Source: Embleya hyalina (GTDB lineage: Bacteria; Actinomycetota; Actinomycetes; Streptomycetales; Streptomycetaceae). Taken from it: a DNA stretch of 64,000 bases. Position 1 is the stretch's first letter; every line of letters starts with the position of its first letter. This document shows, one piece after another, positions 1 to 7,634 of this stretch. Location: contig NZ_BIFH01000022.1 in the NCBI RefSeq assembly GCF_003967355.1, forward strand, positions 62,001 through 126,000. The letters are read 5' to 3'. A program made the position numbers and the translations under genes. The notes beneath the pieces were generated by a model, which saw only the letters and a list, made by a program, of their open reading frames with translations, was not told where the DNA came from and did not search any database.

Positions 1-213
1 CGTCCCGTGTCCTCGCAACAACGGCAGTTCCACGGAGTGCCCCGCGCTCGCCAGGTGCTCCGCCCACGGCCGCAGATTGATCGGGGTCCCGGCGAACCCG
101 TGCGCCATCACGACCCCCGTTCGCCCGCCGCGTACGGCGAACGGGGCCGAGCCCGCCGCCAGGGCGTCTCGGATCGTGTCTCGTCGATCGCTCGAATCAT
201 GCACCGGCACCAC
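1..213 (-). CDS. alpha/beta hydrolase (esterase/lipase), N-terminal part
   Basis: This is the first 71 codons of a gene that runs off the left edge. The product reads VVMAHGFAGTP followed by NLRPWAEHLASAGH and LPLLRGHGT. That is the first beta strand, the oxyanion-loop HGFxGTP motif and the RGHG loop of carboxylesterase/monoacylglycerol-lipase-type alpha/beta hydrolases. The catalytic Ser, Asp and His lie outside the window, so substrate cannot be guessed. Two GTG codons (213 and 210) could start it and neither has a strong Shine-Dalgarno. It is about 85 bp downstream of the ArsR-SRPBCC gene on the same strand and may share its transcript. Confidence 0.75.
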   Translation of the reverse strand, partial: MVPVHDSSDRRDTIRDALAAGSAPFAVRGGRTGVVMAHGFAGTPINLRPWAEHLASAGHSVELPLLRGHGT

Positions 214-298
214 GTTTTCGTCTGTGCGCCCGAGGCGGCAAGGACAAAGGCGACGGCCTCGACGACACAGCGAGGATCCGACCCGATCGTGGTCGGGT

Positions 299-1087
299 TC
301 AGCCGCGGGCGAAGGACATCTCCCATGGGGCCTGCGGGAGTACCTCTCCCGTCTCCAGGAGCGATTTGAGGTTGGCGAGTACGGCCGGCCAGCCCTGCGA
401 GATACCGCCGAGCATCTCGGCGTTGGGCAGGTTCTCGTGGGTCACGGTCAGGCGCACGATGTCCTCGTGCGGCTCGACGAGGAAGGTGACGACGGACGGC
501 TCCCGCGCGGCGTCGGGGTTGTCCTCGAAGGTGACGACCAGGCGCGTGGGCGGTTCGGTGGCGATCACACGGCCGACGACGTCGACGGCGCCCGAGCCGT
601 CGACGCGGCGATGCTCCCAGGTGGAGCCGGGTTGCCAGTCGGAGACGTTGGCGTGTCCCCAGTAGCGCGCCGTCAGGTCCGCGTCGGTCAGCGCCCGCCA
701 CACCTGCTCGGCGCCGGCTTTGATGTAGGTGACGTAGACGTAGTTCGGTACGACCTCGGGGGTGGGGGTGTCGGTCATGGCGTATTCCTCCGCCTGCTTC
801 TTGATGGCGTCGATCGTCTCTAGACGGGGTCGGTCGAATCCGGAGATCCAGCGTTCCTCGATCTCGTGGATCGGTGCCGGATTGAGGTAGTGCAGCCGCT
901 CCCGCCCGCGTCGTACGACGGTGACGAGGTTGGCCCGCTCGAGGATGTCCAGGTGCTGGGTCGCCGATTGGCGGGCCATCGCCAGGTGCTCGCACAACTC
1001 GCGCAGCGTCCGACCGTTGTGCGCGTGCAGACGGTCGAGCAGGAGTCGGCGGGTGGGGTCGGCCAGCGCTTTGAACACCGAGTCCAT
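299..1087 (-). CDS. ArsR-family regulator fused to an SRPBCC (AHSA1-like) domain
   Basis: One uninterrupted 262-residue reading frame carries two domains. Residues about 1-100 are an ArsR/SmtB winged helix (MDSVFKALADPTRR, then LRELCEHLAMARQSATQHLDIL). Residues about 105-262 are an AHSA1-type SRPBCC ligand-binding fold (YVTYIKAGAEQVWRALTD, GWPAVLANLKSLLETGE). In many actinomycetes these are two adjacent genes; here no stop separates them. A methionine (MTDTP) at 778 could be an internal start for a free SRPBCC protein. The ATG at 1087 is preceded by GGAAG at eight bases. A perfect inverted repeat 30 bp upstream suggests autoregulation. The ligand is unknown, and the ArsR part lacks the Cys metal-binding motif of true arsenic sensors. 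Confidence 0.88.
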   Translation of the reverse strand: MDSVFKALADPTRRLLLDRLHAHNGRTLRELCEHLAMARQSATQHLDILERANLVTVVRRGRERLHYLNPAPIHEIEERWISGFDRPRLETIDAIKKQAEEYAMTDTPTPEVVPNYVYVTYIKAGAEQVWRALTDADLTARYWGHANVSDWQPGSTWEHRRVDGSGAVDVVGRVIATEPPTRLVVTFEDNPDAAREPSVVTFLVEPHEDIVRLTVTHENLPNAEMLGGISQGWPAVLANLKSLLETGEVLPQAPWEMSFARG

Positions 1088-1116
1088 CGTGTGTGCTTCC
1101 AAACTCACCCCTCGAT

Positions 1117-1138
1117 TATGCAGGTGATTACCTGCATA
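1117..1138. promoter_or_regulatory. candidate ArsR-type operator (perfect inverted repeat)
   Basis: TATGCAGGT and ACCTGCATA form perfect 9-bp arms around a 4-bp centre (GATT). The site lies 30 bp upstream of the ArsR-SRPBCC start, between it and the oxidoreductase. Size and symmetry fit the 12-2-12-like dyads bound by ArsR winged-helix dimers. Autorepression is inferred from position. Confidence 0.55.
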
Positions 1139-1194
1139 TTGCAATCCGGGAAAGCCGGGCACGCACACCACGACTCGGCGATCGCCTCGCTCGC

Positions 1195-2208
1195 CTACGC
1201 CGTCGCCGCCTCGACGATCATCTTCCCGACGTTGCCGCCGCGCAGCATGGACTCGAACGCCGCCACGATCCGTTCGAAGCCCACGACGATCGTCTCGTCC
1301 GACACCAGGCTCCTGTCGGCCAGGCGCGGCGCCGCGAACGCGTACAGCTCCTCGCGGGCGTCCGTGTGGTCGCGGACCAGGAATCCCTCCATGCGCAGGC
1401 TCTTCTCCACGAAGTCCGCGTGGTCGAAGCGCACGGGCGGGGTGTCCGGGCGGTTGTACTGGCTGATCGTGCCGACCCGGACGATGCGGCCCCGGTCGCG
1501 CAGGGCGCCGACCGCGGCTTCGAGGTGGTCGCCGCCGACGTTGTCGACGAACATGTCGATCCCGTCCGGGGCGGCCCGCGCGAGCAGGTCCGCGACCGCG
1601 CCCCGCCGGTAGTCGAAGGCCGCGTCGTAGCCGACCCGTTCGGTCAGGTACGCCGCCTTGGCCGCCGATCCCGTGCTGCCCACCAACAGCCCGACGCCCA
1701 TCAGGCGCGCGAACCGGCCGACGGCGGTGCCGACGCCGCCCGCCGCACCGGACACGAACAGGCTCTCGCCGCCGCGCAGTGGCGCGATACGGGTGAGGGC
1801 GACGTAGGCGGTCAGTCCCGTCCCGCCGAGCAGGCCCAGGTGCGCGGACAGGGGTACGCCCGGCAGGTCCGGGAGCACCTGTGTCTCGTCGGGGGCGACC
1901 ACCGCGTGCGTACGCCAGCCCCGGCGGTGGAAGACCACGGCCCCCTCGGGCAGCGCCGGATCGCGCGAGGCGACGACCCGGCCGAGCGTACGGCCTTCCA
2001 GTGGGGCGTTCAGGGCGAACGCGCCGTCCATCATCTCGCGGTGGTACGGGTCCACCGACCAGTACAGGTTCTCCACCAGCGCCGTGCCCCGCACCGGTTC
2101 GGGCGGCGGCGTCTCGACGAAGCGGAAGTGTGCGGCGGTGGGAAAGCCGTCGGGGCGGGCGATCTGGTGCACGGTGACCGCCGTGGCGTTCGGCAGGAGC
2201 GCGTTCAT
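1195..2208 (-). CDS. zinc-independent MDR NADP-dependent oxidoreductase
   Basis: This 337-residue protein has the medium-chain dehydrogenase/reductase fold of the prostaglandin reductase / leukotriene B4 dehydrogenase / CurA group. Visible are the N-terminal catalytic domain (YWSVDPYHREMMDG), the coenzyme loop LLGGTGLTAYVAL, the Rossmann motif SGAAGGVGTAVG and the downstream VDNVGGDHLEAA. No zinc ligands are present. It probably reduces an activated double bond or acts as a quinone reductase in the cytosol. It is divergent from a LysR regulator across a 102-bp spacer containing repeated half sites, so the regulator probably controls it. Length is normal for the family. Substrate unknown. Confidence 0.88.
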   Translation of the reverse strand: MNALLPNATAVTVHQIARPDGFPTAAHFRFVETPPPEPVRGTALVENLYWSVDPYHREMMDGAFALNAPLEGRTLGRVVASRDPALPEGAVVFHRRGWRTHAVVAPDETQVLPDLPGVPLSAHLGLLGGTGLTAYVALTRIAPLRGGESLFVSGAAGGVGTAVGRFARLMGVGLLVGSTGSAAKAAYLTERVGYDAAFDYRRGAVADLLARAAPDGIDMFVDNVGGDHLEAAVGALRDRGRIVRVGTISQYNRPDTPPVRFDHADFVEKSLRMEGFLVRDHTDAREELYAFAAPRLADRSLVSDETIVVGFERIVAAFESMLRGGNVGKMIVEAATA

Positions 2209-2255
2209 GGCACGAGACCGTAGGCAGGAATGCCCGGGCCGGGCAGGGGGTTGCG

Positions 2256-2292
2256 CTCATGACGAGCCCGTATCCATGAGACGCCCTCATGG
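2256..2292. promoter_or_regulatory. candidate LysR operator: three CTCATG/CATGAG half sites
   Basis: CTCATG (2256-2261), CATGAG (2275-2280) and CTCATG (2286-2291) alternate in orientation. The last two extend to a perfect CCATGAG-N5-CTCATGG dyad. All lie in the divergent spacer between the oxidoreductase and the LysR gene, ending 18 bp before the LysR start. This is a usual layout for LysR recognition and activation sites. Confidence 0.45.
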
Positions 2293-2310
2293 CAGCAGGT
2301 GGGAGCCCCG

Positions 2311-3243
2311 ATGACCACCCCCTCCGACCTGTCCCCCCAGGAGCTCCGGATCCTGGTCGCCGCCGCCGAGTCGGGCGGCTTCTCGGCCGCCGCCGAGGTC
2401 CTCGGCACCACACAATCGGCCGTCTCCCACGCCGTGCGCGGCATCGAACGCAAGGTCGGCACCGTCCTGTTCGCCCGTGCCCGAACCGGCGCCCGACCCA
2501 CCCCGGCGGGAACGACGGCCGCTGCCCACGCCCGACGCGTACTGCGCATGCTGGACGTCCTGCTCGTCGACGCCCGTGCGGCGGGCCGGGGCACCGGCAC
2601 CGACGAGCACACCGCCGGCGGACCGTTGCACATCGCCGCGTTTCGCAGCGCCGCCCTGCACCTGCTGCCGCCCGTGCTGGAACGTCTCACCGCCCGCCGA
2701 CCGGGCATCGAACCGCACGTGCGGATCGTGCGCGAAGTCGGCCCCGGCACCGCCGGCGAGGTGGCCGCCGGGCGCGCGGACGTGGGCATCGCCACCCTGG
2801 GCACCGCGACCCCGACGCCACCGGGACTGGTCACCGGCATCCTCTTGGAGGAGCCCTATGCTTTGGTGCGCCCCGCCGGACATCGTGCGTCCCGGTCCCT
2901 GCCGCTGGTCGACTGGATCGAGAACTGTTCCTCGTACACCCGCGAGTGGTGGGCGACGCAGGACTGGATCCCGAGGGCGACGATCGAGGCGGACGACGAC
3001 GGGGCCGTCCTGGCCATGGTCGCCGGCGGCCTCGGCATGGCGATCATGCCCGCGCTCTCCCTCACCGGAGCACCATCCACCGTGCGGATCACCGACCTGG
3101 GGCCCACCCGCCCGACCCGTTCGGTCGGCTACGTCACCACCCCCGAACTCGCCGCCTCCACCGCCGTCCGGGCCCTCGTCCACGAACTCCGCCACACCCG
3201 CGCCGCGGGGATGCTCCCCCTGCTGACGGGTGCCCGAGCGTAG
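2311..3243 (+). CDS. LysR-family transcriptional regulator
   Basis: The 310-residue protein begins with a LysR winged helix (LSPQELRILVAAAESGGFS, then TTQSAVSHAVRGIERKVG). It continues into a LysR substrate-binding domain with the usual ARADVGIATLG and GGLGMAIMPALS segments. The ATG at 2311 has GGGAG five bases upstream and was preferred to a GTG at 2299. It is divergent from the MDR oxidoreductase, the classic LysR-target arrangement, and half sites lie in the spacer. The effector is unknown. Confidence 0.9.
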   Translation: MTTPSDLSPQELRILVAAAESGGFSAAAEVLGTTQSAVSHAVRGIERKVGTVLFARARTGARPTPAGTTAAAHARRVLRMLDVLLVDARAAGRGTGTDEHTAGGPLHIAAFRSAALHLLPPVLERLTARRPGIEPHVRIVREVGPGTAGEVAAGRADVGIATLGTATPTPPGLVTGILLEEPYALVRPAGHRASRSLPLVDWIENCSSYTREWWATQDWIPRATIEADDDGAVLAMVAGGLGMAIMPALSLTGAPSTVRITDLGPTRPTRSVGYVTTPELAASTAVRALVHELRHTRAAGMLPLLTGARA

Positions 3244-3302
3244 GCCGGACGAGGCCCCACCGATGGTGGGCCACCTCGCGCTTCGGCGGCGCGCCCGGGC
3301 GA

Positions 3303-4238
3303 TCAGCCCAGGTGGGCAAGTATCGTCTCGGCGGCGCTCTGGTGCCCGCGGACGTTGGGGTGGACCGGGGCGGCGCCGGCGGCGGGACGGGCACCCTCCA
3401 CCCACTTCGTGTCGTCCGACTGGCAGACGTCGTGGCCCAGGCTGGGGGTGTAAAGGTTGACGTACTCGACGCCCGCTGCCTGGGCGCGCTCGGCGAGAAC
3501 CTCGTTGATCCCGGGTACCAACGTGCGCAGGTAGCCGAGGTCGCCCGGCGCGAACGGCGCCTGGGTGGGGCAGCCGAACCCGGACTCGGGCAGGATCGAC
3601 GGGTAGCTGACGACAAGGACGCGCGCCTTGGGCGCACGTCGTTTGATCGCGTCGAGGGTGCCCGCGATCCGGGGTCCGATCTCCTCGATCCGGCGGGCCA
3701 GTTCGTCGCGGCCGTCGGCCGTGTAGAAGTCCTTGCACGGGGTCAACGACAGGCTCAGCGCCTTCTCCCCGCAGGTGCGCAGCACCTCGGTGAACCCGAA
3801 GTCGTTGCCGCCTACCCCGAGGGTGACCAGCCCGGTGTCGGATCGCAGCGCGTCCAGTTGCGGTGGCGGCGAACCGGCCACCTTCTGCGGCGCCGCCATG
3901 TCGACCGTGGTGGCCCCGCTGCACGTCACGTCCACGAAGTCGACGATGCCCTTGCGCTGGGCCACCAGATGCGCGTAGTTCACCTGCGAACGACTGCACC
4001 CGGCGGGCGCGTCGGCCACGATCGGCGAGATCTTCACCCCCGCGGCGTACGAATCCCCCAACGCCACGTAACTCGTCTTCGCGGTCACCGGTACCCGCGA
4101 CGGCGTGGACGTGACCGCCTCGGCGGGCTTGCCCGCGTCGGACTTCGAGCCGAGATCCTTCATGAACGAACACGAAGTCACCCCGGCAAGGGTGACCAGG
4201 ACACACACACCGGCCATCGCCGATCGCAGCACCGACAC
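3303..4238 (-). CDS. secreted SGNH/GDSL hydrolase, predicted lipoprotein
   Basis: This 311-residue product belongs to the Streptomyces SGNH esterase/lipase group. The N-terminus is a lipoprotein signal (LVTLAGVTSC, lipidated Cys about residue 23), followed by a Ser/Thr/Pro-rich linker. Block I is ALGDSYAAG (Ser63 nucleophile), block III is GVGGNDFGF (Asn145) and block V is HPNVRGH (residues 293-299, His). Six further cysteines could form three disulfides, as in extracellular members. It should hydrolyse short acyl esters at the outer membrane face. The GTG at 4238 follows GGGGGAG at ten bases. It converges with the LysR gene. Confidence 0.9.
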   Translation of the reverse strand: MSVLRSAMAGVCVLVTLAGVTSCSFMKDLGSKSDAGKPAEAVTSTPSRVPVTAKTSYVALGDSYAAGVKISPIVADAPAGCSRSQVNYAHLVAQRKGIVDFVDVTCSGATTVDMAAPQKVAGSPPPQLDALRSDTGLVTLGVGGNDFGFTEVLRTCGEKALSLSLTPCKDFYTADGRDELARRIEEIGPRIAGTLDAIKRRAPKARVLVVSYPSILPESGFGCPTQAPFAPGDLGYLRTLVPGINEVLAERAQAAGVEYVNLYTPSLGHDVCQSDDTKWVEGARPAAGAAPVHPNVRGHQSAAETILAHLG

Positions 4239-4553
4239 GTGAAACACACTCCCCCGAGAAGCAACTCCGAGCGACGACCGACGACTTGGCGGCCGGTCGG
4301 GCACCGGGCAAGCTAGCCCTGCGGGGGCGGCGTCGGCTTGTACGGACACGACAGGCCCGAGCCTGACCACGACAGGGATGGTGGCATGGGTCCGAACGCC
4401 CACGAGGTTCGGCCAACCAACCCGGTTGCCATGTCGCCACGTTGTCGGCGGCGCCTCGTCCGGACGCGCCGGCACATGGGAGGACGACGTGACGGGGCGG
4501 ACAGGAACGAGATCGCGTGGGACGGCGGTTCGCATGGAACGGTGGTGTTCGCA

Positions 4554-5042
4554 ATGAGGGGGCAATCGGTGCTGCGGGACGCGGAAGTGTTGGTGTACTT
4601 CGACGGGGTGTTGATCGCTGGGATCGTGCTCGACGACGTGCAGGATTCGTATCCGCACTACCTCGGGACCATCGTCGACGGGCCCGGCCTGGGGCCGTTG
4701 CGTACGTTCGTCGAGCGGTTCGCCGAGGCGGATCCGGAGTTCGACTATTGTCCGCACCATCCGCACGAGGGCCCATACGAGGAATCGGACACCGCTCGAT
4801 ACGTGGAGGCCCTGTCGGCCATCGGCGCGGACTGCGCGAACGTCGACTGGGACGACCCGTGGCTCGCCCCGTGGCGAGGTGCGGACGAATCGACGCTGCG
4901 GAGCTACCTGCGCTTTCTCGACTTCCGGCTCTGGCGGGCCACCAACCGCGCCGGCGAACTCCTCACCTCCATAGCCCTGCCCGTGAGCCTGGACCTGGAG
5001 AGCAGGCGCTTCGTCTACAACCCGTACGAAGGCGACGAGTGA
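4554..5042 (+). CDS. hypothetical protein, 162 aa
   Basis: I do not recognise this protein. It is acidic and soluble, with no signal peptide or membrane segment. It is rich in Trp, Tyr and Asp (LVYFDGVLIAGIVLDDV; WDDPWLAPWRG; LRFLDFRLWRATNR). The reading frame is open further upstream to 4338, but the compositionally protein-like part begins at ATG 4554, with a weak GGAACGG upstream. The flanking genes face away or are unrelated, so context gives no clue. After its stop, 5043-5289 contains no convincing gene, although a 34-codon stretch ending at 5194 looks protein-like and could be a remnant. Confidence 0.6.
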   Translation: MRGQSVLRDAEVLVYFDGVLIAGIVLDDVQDSYPHYLGTIVDGPGLGPLRTFVERFAEADPEFDYCPHHPHEGPYEESDTARYVEALSAIGADCANVDWDDPWLAPWRGADESTLRSYLRFLDFRLWRATNRAGELLTSIALPVSLDLESRRFVYNPYEGDE

Positions 5043-5289
5043 CCCCAGGTCGCCAAGGCGATCCGCGTCCGCCCGGACCACGATGTTCGAACGTGCGTCT
5101 CGACTGGCAAACAGCGCGCGATTTCGGCTACGAGGTGTCGCCGTGGGCTGGTCCGGCGATATTCCGGGACCGCCTCGCCGCGCAATCTCGCTGAGCACCG
5201 ATGTCGCGGGGCCACCGCGGGGCCGGGCTCGATCGGACAGGAGAGTCGTGTGGGAGCGCCTGCGGTGGTCGGTTGCCGTCGGCGGTCCG

Positions 5290-5691
5290 TCACGGCTGTG
5301 TCCACGGCAGCGTCGTCCACGGGCTGTGTCGTCCTCTGGTGAGGACGTGGTGGGTGGCGAGGGTTTCCAGGTACCACCGTCCGTAGGTGTCGGCGTCGAA
5401 CCACAACACGCGCCCCAGCGTGTAACCGGCCGAGAACGCCTCCCAGGAGGCGTAGACCGCGCGGCACAGACGACCGGCCTCGACGATGGTCGGGACCGCC
5501 TGCGCCACCGTGCAGTAGCCGGCTCCCACCGCCCATCGGGCCATGGTCACCGCGCGGGCGAAGTCGAACGCCGCCACCGAAGTCACGACCTGGTCCGGCG
5601 CGAGCAGGCCGTCCGCGCGAAAACGCTCCTCGTAGCGCAGGATGCGCCCGACGGGGTCGGGAAACTCCTGGCGATCGCGCGGATCCGGCAC
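5290..5691 (-). CDS. DUF1266-type protein
   Basis: The 133-residue product matches what I know of the DUF1266 C-terminal region: FDFARAVTMARWAVGAGYC, then LCRAVYASWEAFSAGYTLGR and a final WYLETLATHHVL. Proteins of this family are cytosolic and of unknown function, often found near contact-dependent or stress-related loci. The start is uncertain: GTG 5691 is the first in-frame start and lacks an obvious Shine-Dalgarno, and typical DUF1266 proteins are longer. This may therefore be a short or N-terminally eroded copy. Confidence 0.7.
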   Translation of the reverse strand: MPDPRDRQEFPDPVGRILRYEERFRADGLLAPDQVVTSVAAFDFARAVTMARWAVGAGYCTVAQAVPTIVEAGRLCRAVYASWEAFSAGYTLGRVLWFDADTYGRWYLETLATHHVLTRGRHSPWTTLPWTQP

Positions 5692-6107
5692 GGTGGAGGG
5701 AAGGAGGGCTCAATACGGCCCGGGAGACGCTCGCCGCTTCGACGGGTTGACGTACCTGCGCGGCAGGTTGGCACACGCCTCGACTCCGACTGCCGTCGCC
5801 GCGTTCCTGGTCGGGACGGGCGGTGCGGTGGTGGCCGATCGCCTGGCACGCGTCCCGCAGCCGAGCACGACGACCGCCCGACGGAACCGGTGCGTGTGCG
5901 GCACGGCTGTTTCCCGACTTTCCCGGCTCCCTCGCCGAACTCGTGGACACCGCGGACGCGGTGACGGCCGGGCCGCCCGAGCGCTGACGTCGTCCGCGCT
6001 CGGGCGGCCGGCGTGCTCCCTTCCCGAGCTGCCCGTGACCGACCTCGCGTCGAGCAACTGCCGTGACACGGGCGCGAATCCGGCGGCGGTCGTGGTCGGG
6101 GACAAAG
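5692..6107. other. gene-free spacer
   Basis: 416 bases between the DUF1266 gene and the 3' end of the cysteine dioxygenase gene. Open frames exist on both strands but have atypical composition and no Shine-Dalgarno. I see no structured RNA, repeat or convincing terminator. Confidence 0.5.
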
Positions 6108-6722
6108 TCACCAGTCCTCGGCGTGTTCGATCGTTTGCAGGAGGAAGTCGCCGTCGGTGATCGCGTAGCGGCGCATCAGGGGCAGCGCGGGGCTGTAGAG
6201 GTGGAGGGAGACGGCGTGGGTCGTGGGGGAATCGTTGTGGACGTCGTGGACGTGGGAGGGGCCGAAGGAGCGGCCTCGGCCGGTCGTGAGGCGCAGGGGC
6301 GGGGGTTGGTGCGGGGCCATCGGGACTCGTTCCCGGATTCGGGTGGGGAGGGTGTTCACGCGGACGGTGGATTCGACGAGTTCGCCGCGCAGGACGTGGA
6401 ACGCGCCGCGTGAGCCGCCGTGGTCGTGCCACCCGGTGCGGGTGTCGGGGGGCCAGCCGATGAGCCAGGCGTCGCATCCGGCCGGTGCGGACAGGCGGAT
6501 CCAGGTGCGTCGGGTGGCGTCCAGGGGCAGTCGGTCGAGGAGTGTGGGATCGGCCGCCGTCTCGACCGCGTAGCCCAGGAGCGGGTCCGTCGGCCGTTCG
6601 GCGCGGGTGGTCGGGTCCGGCGTGGTCGCGGTGTCGGCGCTCGCGGGCTCGGCGCTCGTGCCGGACGACGTTCGAGGGCCGGGGACGACGGGGTGGCCGA
6701 ACGCGGTGGCAGGTGTGGGCAT
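6108..6722 (-). CDS. cysteine dioxygenase-like cupin protein
   Basis: A 204-residue cupin of the type I cysteine dioxygenase family. It shows GWHDHGGSRGAFHVLRGEL (two His iron ligands in the first cupin motif) and PSHVHDVHN (third His). The usual reaction is O2-dependent oxidation of L-cysteine to cysteine sulfinate, in the cytosol. As in most bacterial forms, the position of the eukaryotic Cys-Tyr crosslink cysteine is Gly. The first 45 residues are low-complexity Pro/Thr/Ala and may be dispensable. GAGGACC precedes the ATG. Related 3-mercaptopropionate dioxygenases cannot be excluded from the motifs alone. Confidence 0.85.
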   Translation of the reverse strand: MPTPATAFGHPVVPGPRTSSGTSAEPASADTATTPDPTTRAERPTDPLLGYAVETAADPTLLDRLPLDATRRTWIRLSAPAGCDAWLIGWPPDTRTGWHDHGGSRGAFHVLRGELVESTVRVNTLPTRIRERVPMAPHQPPPLRLTTGRGRSFGPSHVHDVHNDSPTTHAVSLHLYSPALPLMRRYAITDGDFLLQTIEHAEDW

Positions 6723-7634
6723 GAAGGGTCCTCGGATCGGTGCGGCGGCACTTCGCGGTGGACCCCGTCATGTACCGATCGGACCTGCGGCGTCGACCCG
6801 CCTACGGACGCGGGAGGGGTCGACCCGGCACCGGGCGTCGGGAGTTCGACGCTCGGTCGGGTGGGGATGATCGGGCATGCGGCAGCCGGCCCTCGGGGCG
6901 ACGAACGGCGGAGGGTGACGAAGGCCACCCCTCGACGCCCTCGATCGCTTCGACGGCTACGGCCGGGGGGAACGGCGAAGAGCGCGCTGGGAAAGGGCTG
7001 GAGGCGAGGTCAGCGCCGGCCGCTACACAGGCAGCCCGCGTGCCGGACGAGGTCCACGTGGGTGCGTCGGAACAAGATCGTGTGACCGTTCACGCCGAGG
7101 GACACAACCAGTGACGGGCGGGTATGTCAAGCCGGTTGCCCCGCCGGCGGGTGTGTCGTCGTGGGTCGTGTGGCGTGAAGTCGGCGGTTGGTGTCTAGGA
7201 TCGGGGGAGCGCTCGTTCGATCGTCGACCTTCGTGGGGTGATCCGAGCGCCGGGCAATCGCACTCGTCTCGGAGGTCGGCGGACATGGACAGGGTCGGCG
7301 GTGGGTCGCGCCCGGCGTTGTCGTGTTCGCCGGCCGGCTCGATCGGTCGGCTCGGTCGGCGTGGTGTGTGGTGCCGTCATCGCCTGTGTCACCGCGCGGT
7401 TCCGCCGGGGACCCGTTGTCGCGGCGGGTACGCGTAGCTTCCGCCGAAAGGGCGGCGGCGTTCGTGTTCGCCGCGTGTGTGGTGTCGGGTTCGGCGGCCT
7501 TGTCCCCGTGTGTGGGTCGGCACGGGAGTGAGGCCCCGCCCGCGGTGTGGTGACGGGAACGTCGTCGGCGAATAGTCGGTGGATCTGCGCGATCGAACCC
7601 TGCCGGTATTCGGTCGATCGAAAGCGGACACGCG
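6723..7634. other. long gene-free spacer upstream of the orphan traG-like gene
   Basis: 912 bases without a gene I can support. Reading frames in this stretch are Arg/Gly/Val-rich out-of-frame products typical of GC-rich DNA. It holds the divergent promoters of the cysteine dioxygenase gene and the traG-like gene. I see no tRNA, no long inverted repeat and no remnant of other transfer genes. Confidence 0.45.

Noticed and set aside
1093-2223. Long plus-strand open frame antisense to the MDR oxidoreductase
   Set aside because: Product is Arg/Val/Gly-rich without domains, and the minus strand encodes a clear enzyme with all motifs.
1090-2413. Upstream in-frame extension of the ArsR-SRPBCC gene
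   Set aside because: Sequence is low-complexity and overlaps the oxidoreductase in another phase; the ArsR domain starts at 1087 with a ribosome site.
5092-5194. 34-codon protein-like tail after the gene at 4554
   Set aside because: No start signal and no family; may be a decayed fragment but cannot be supported.
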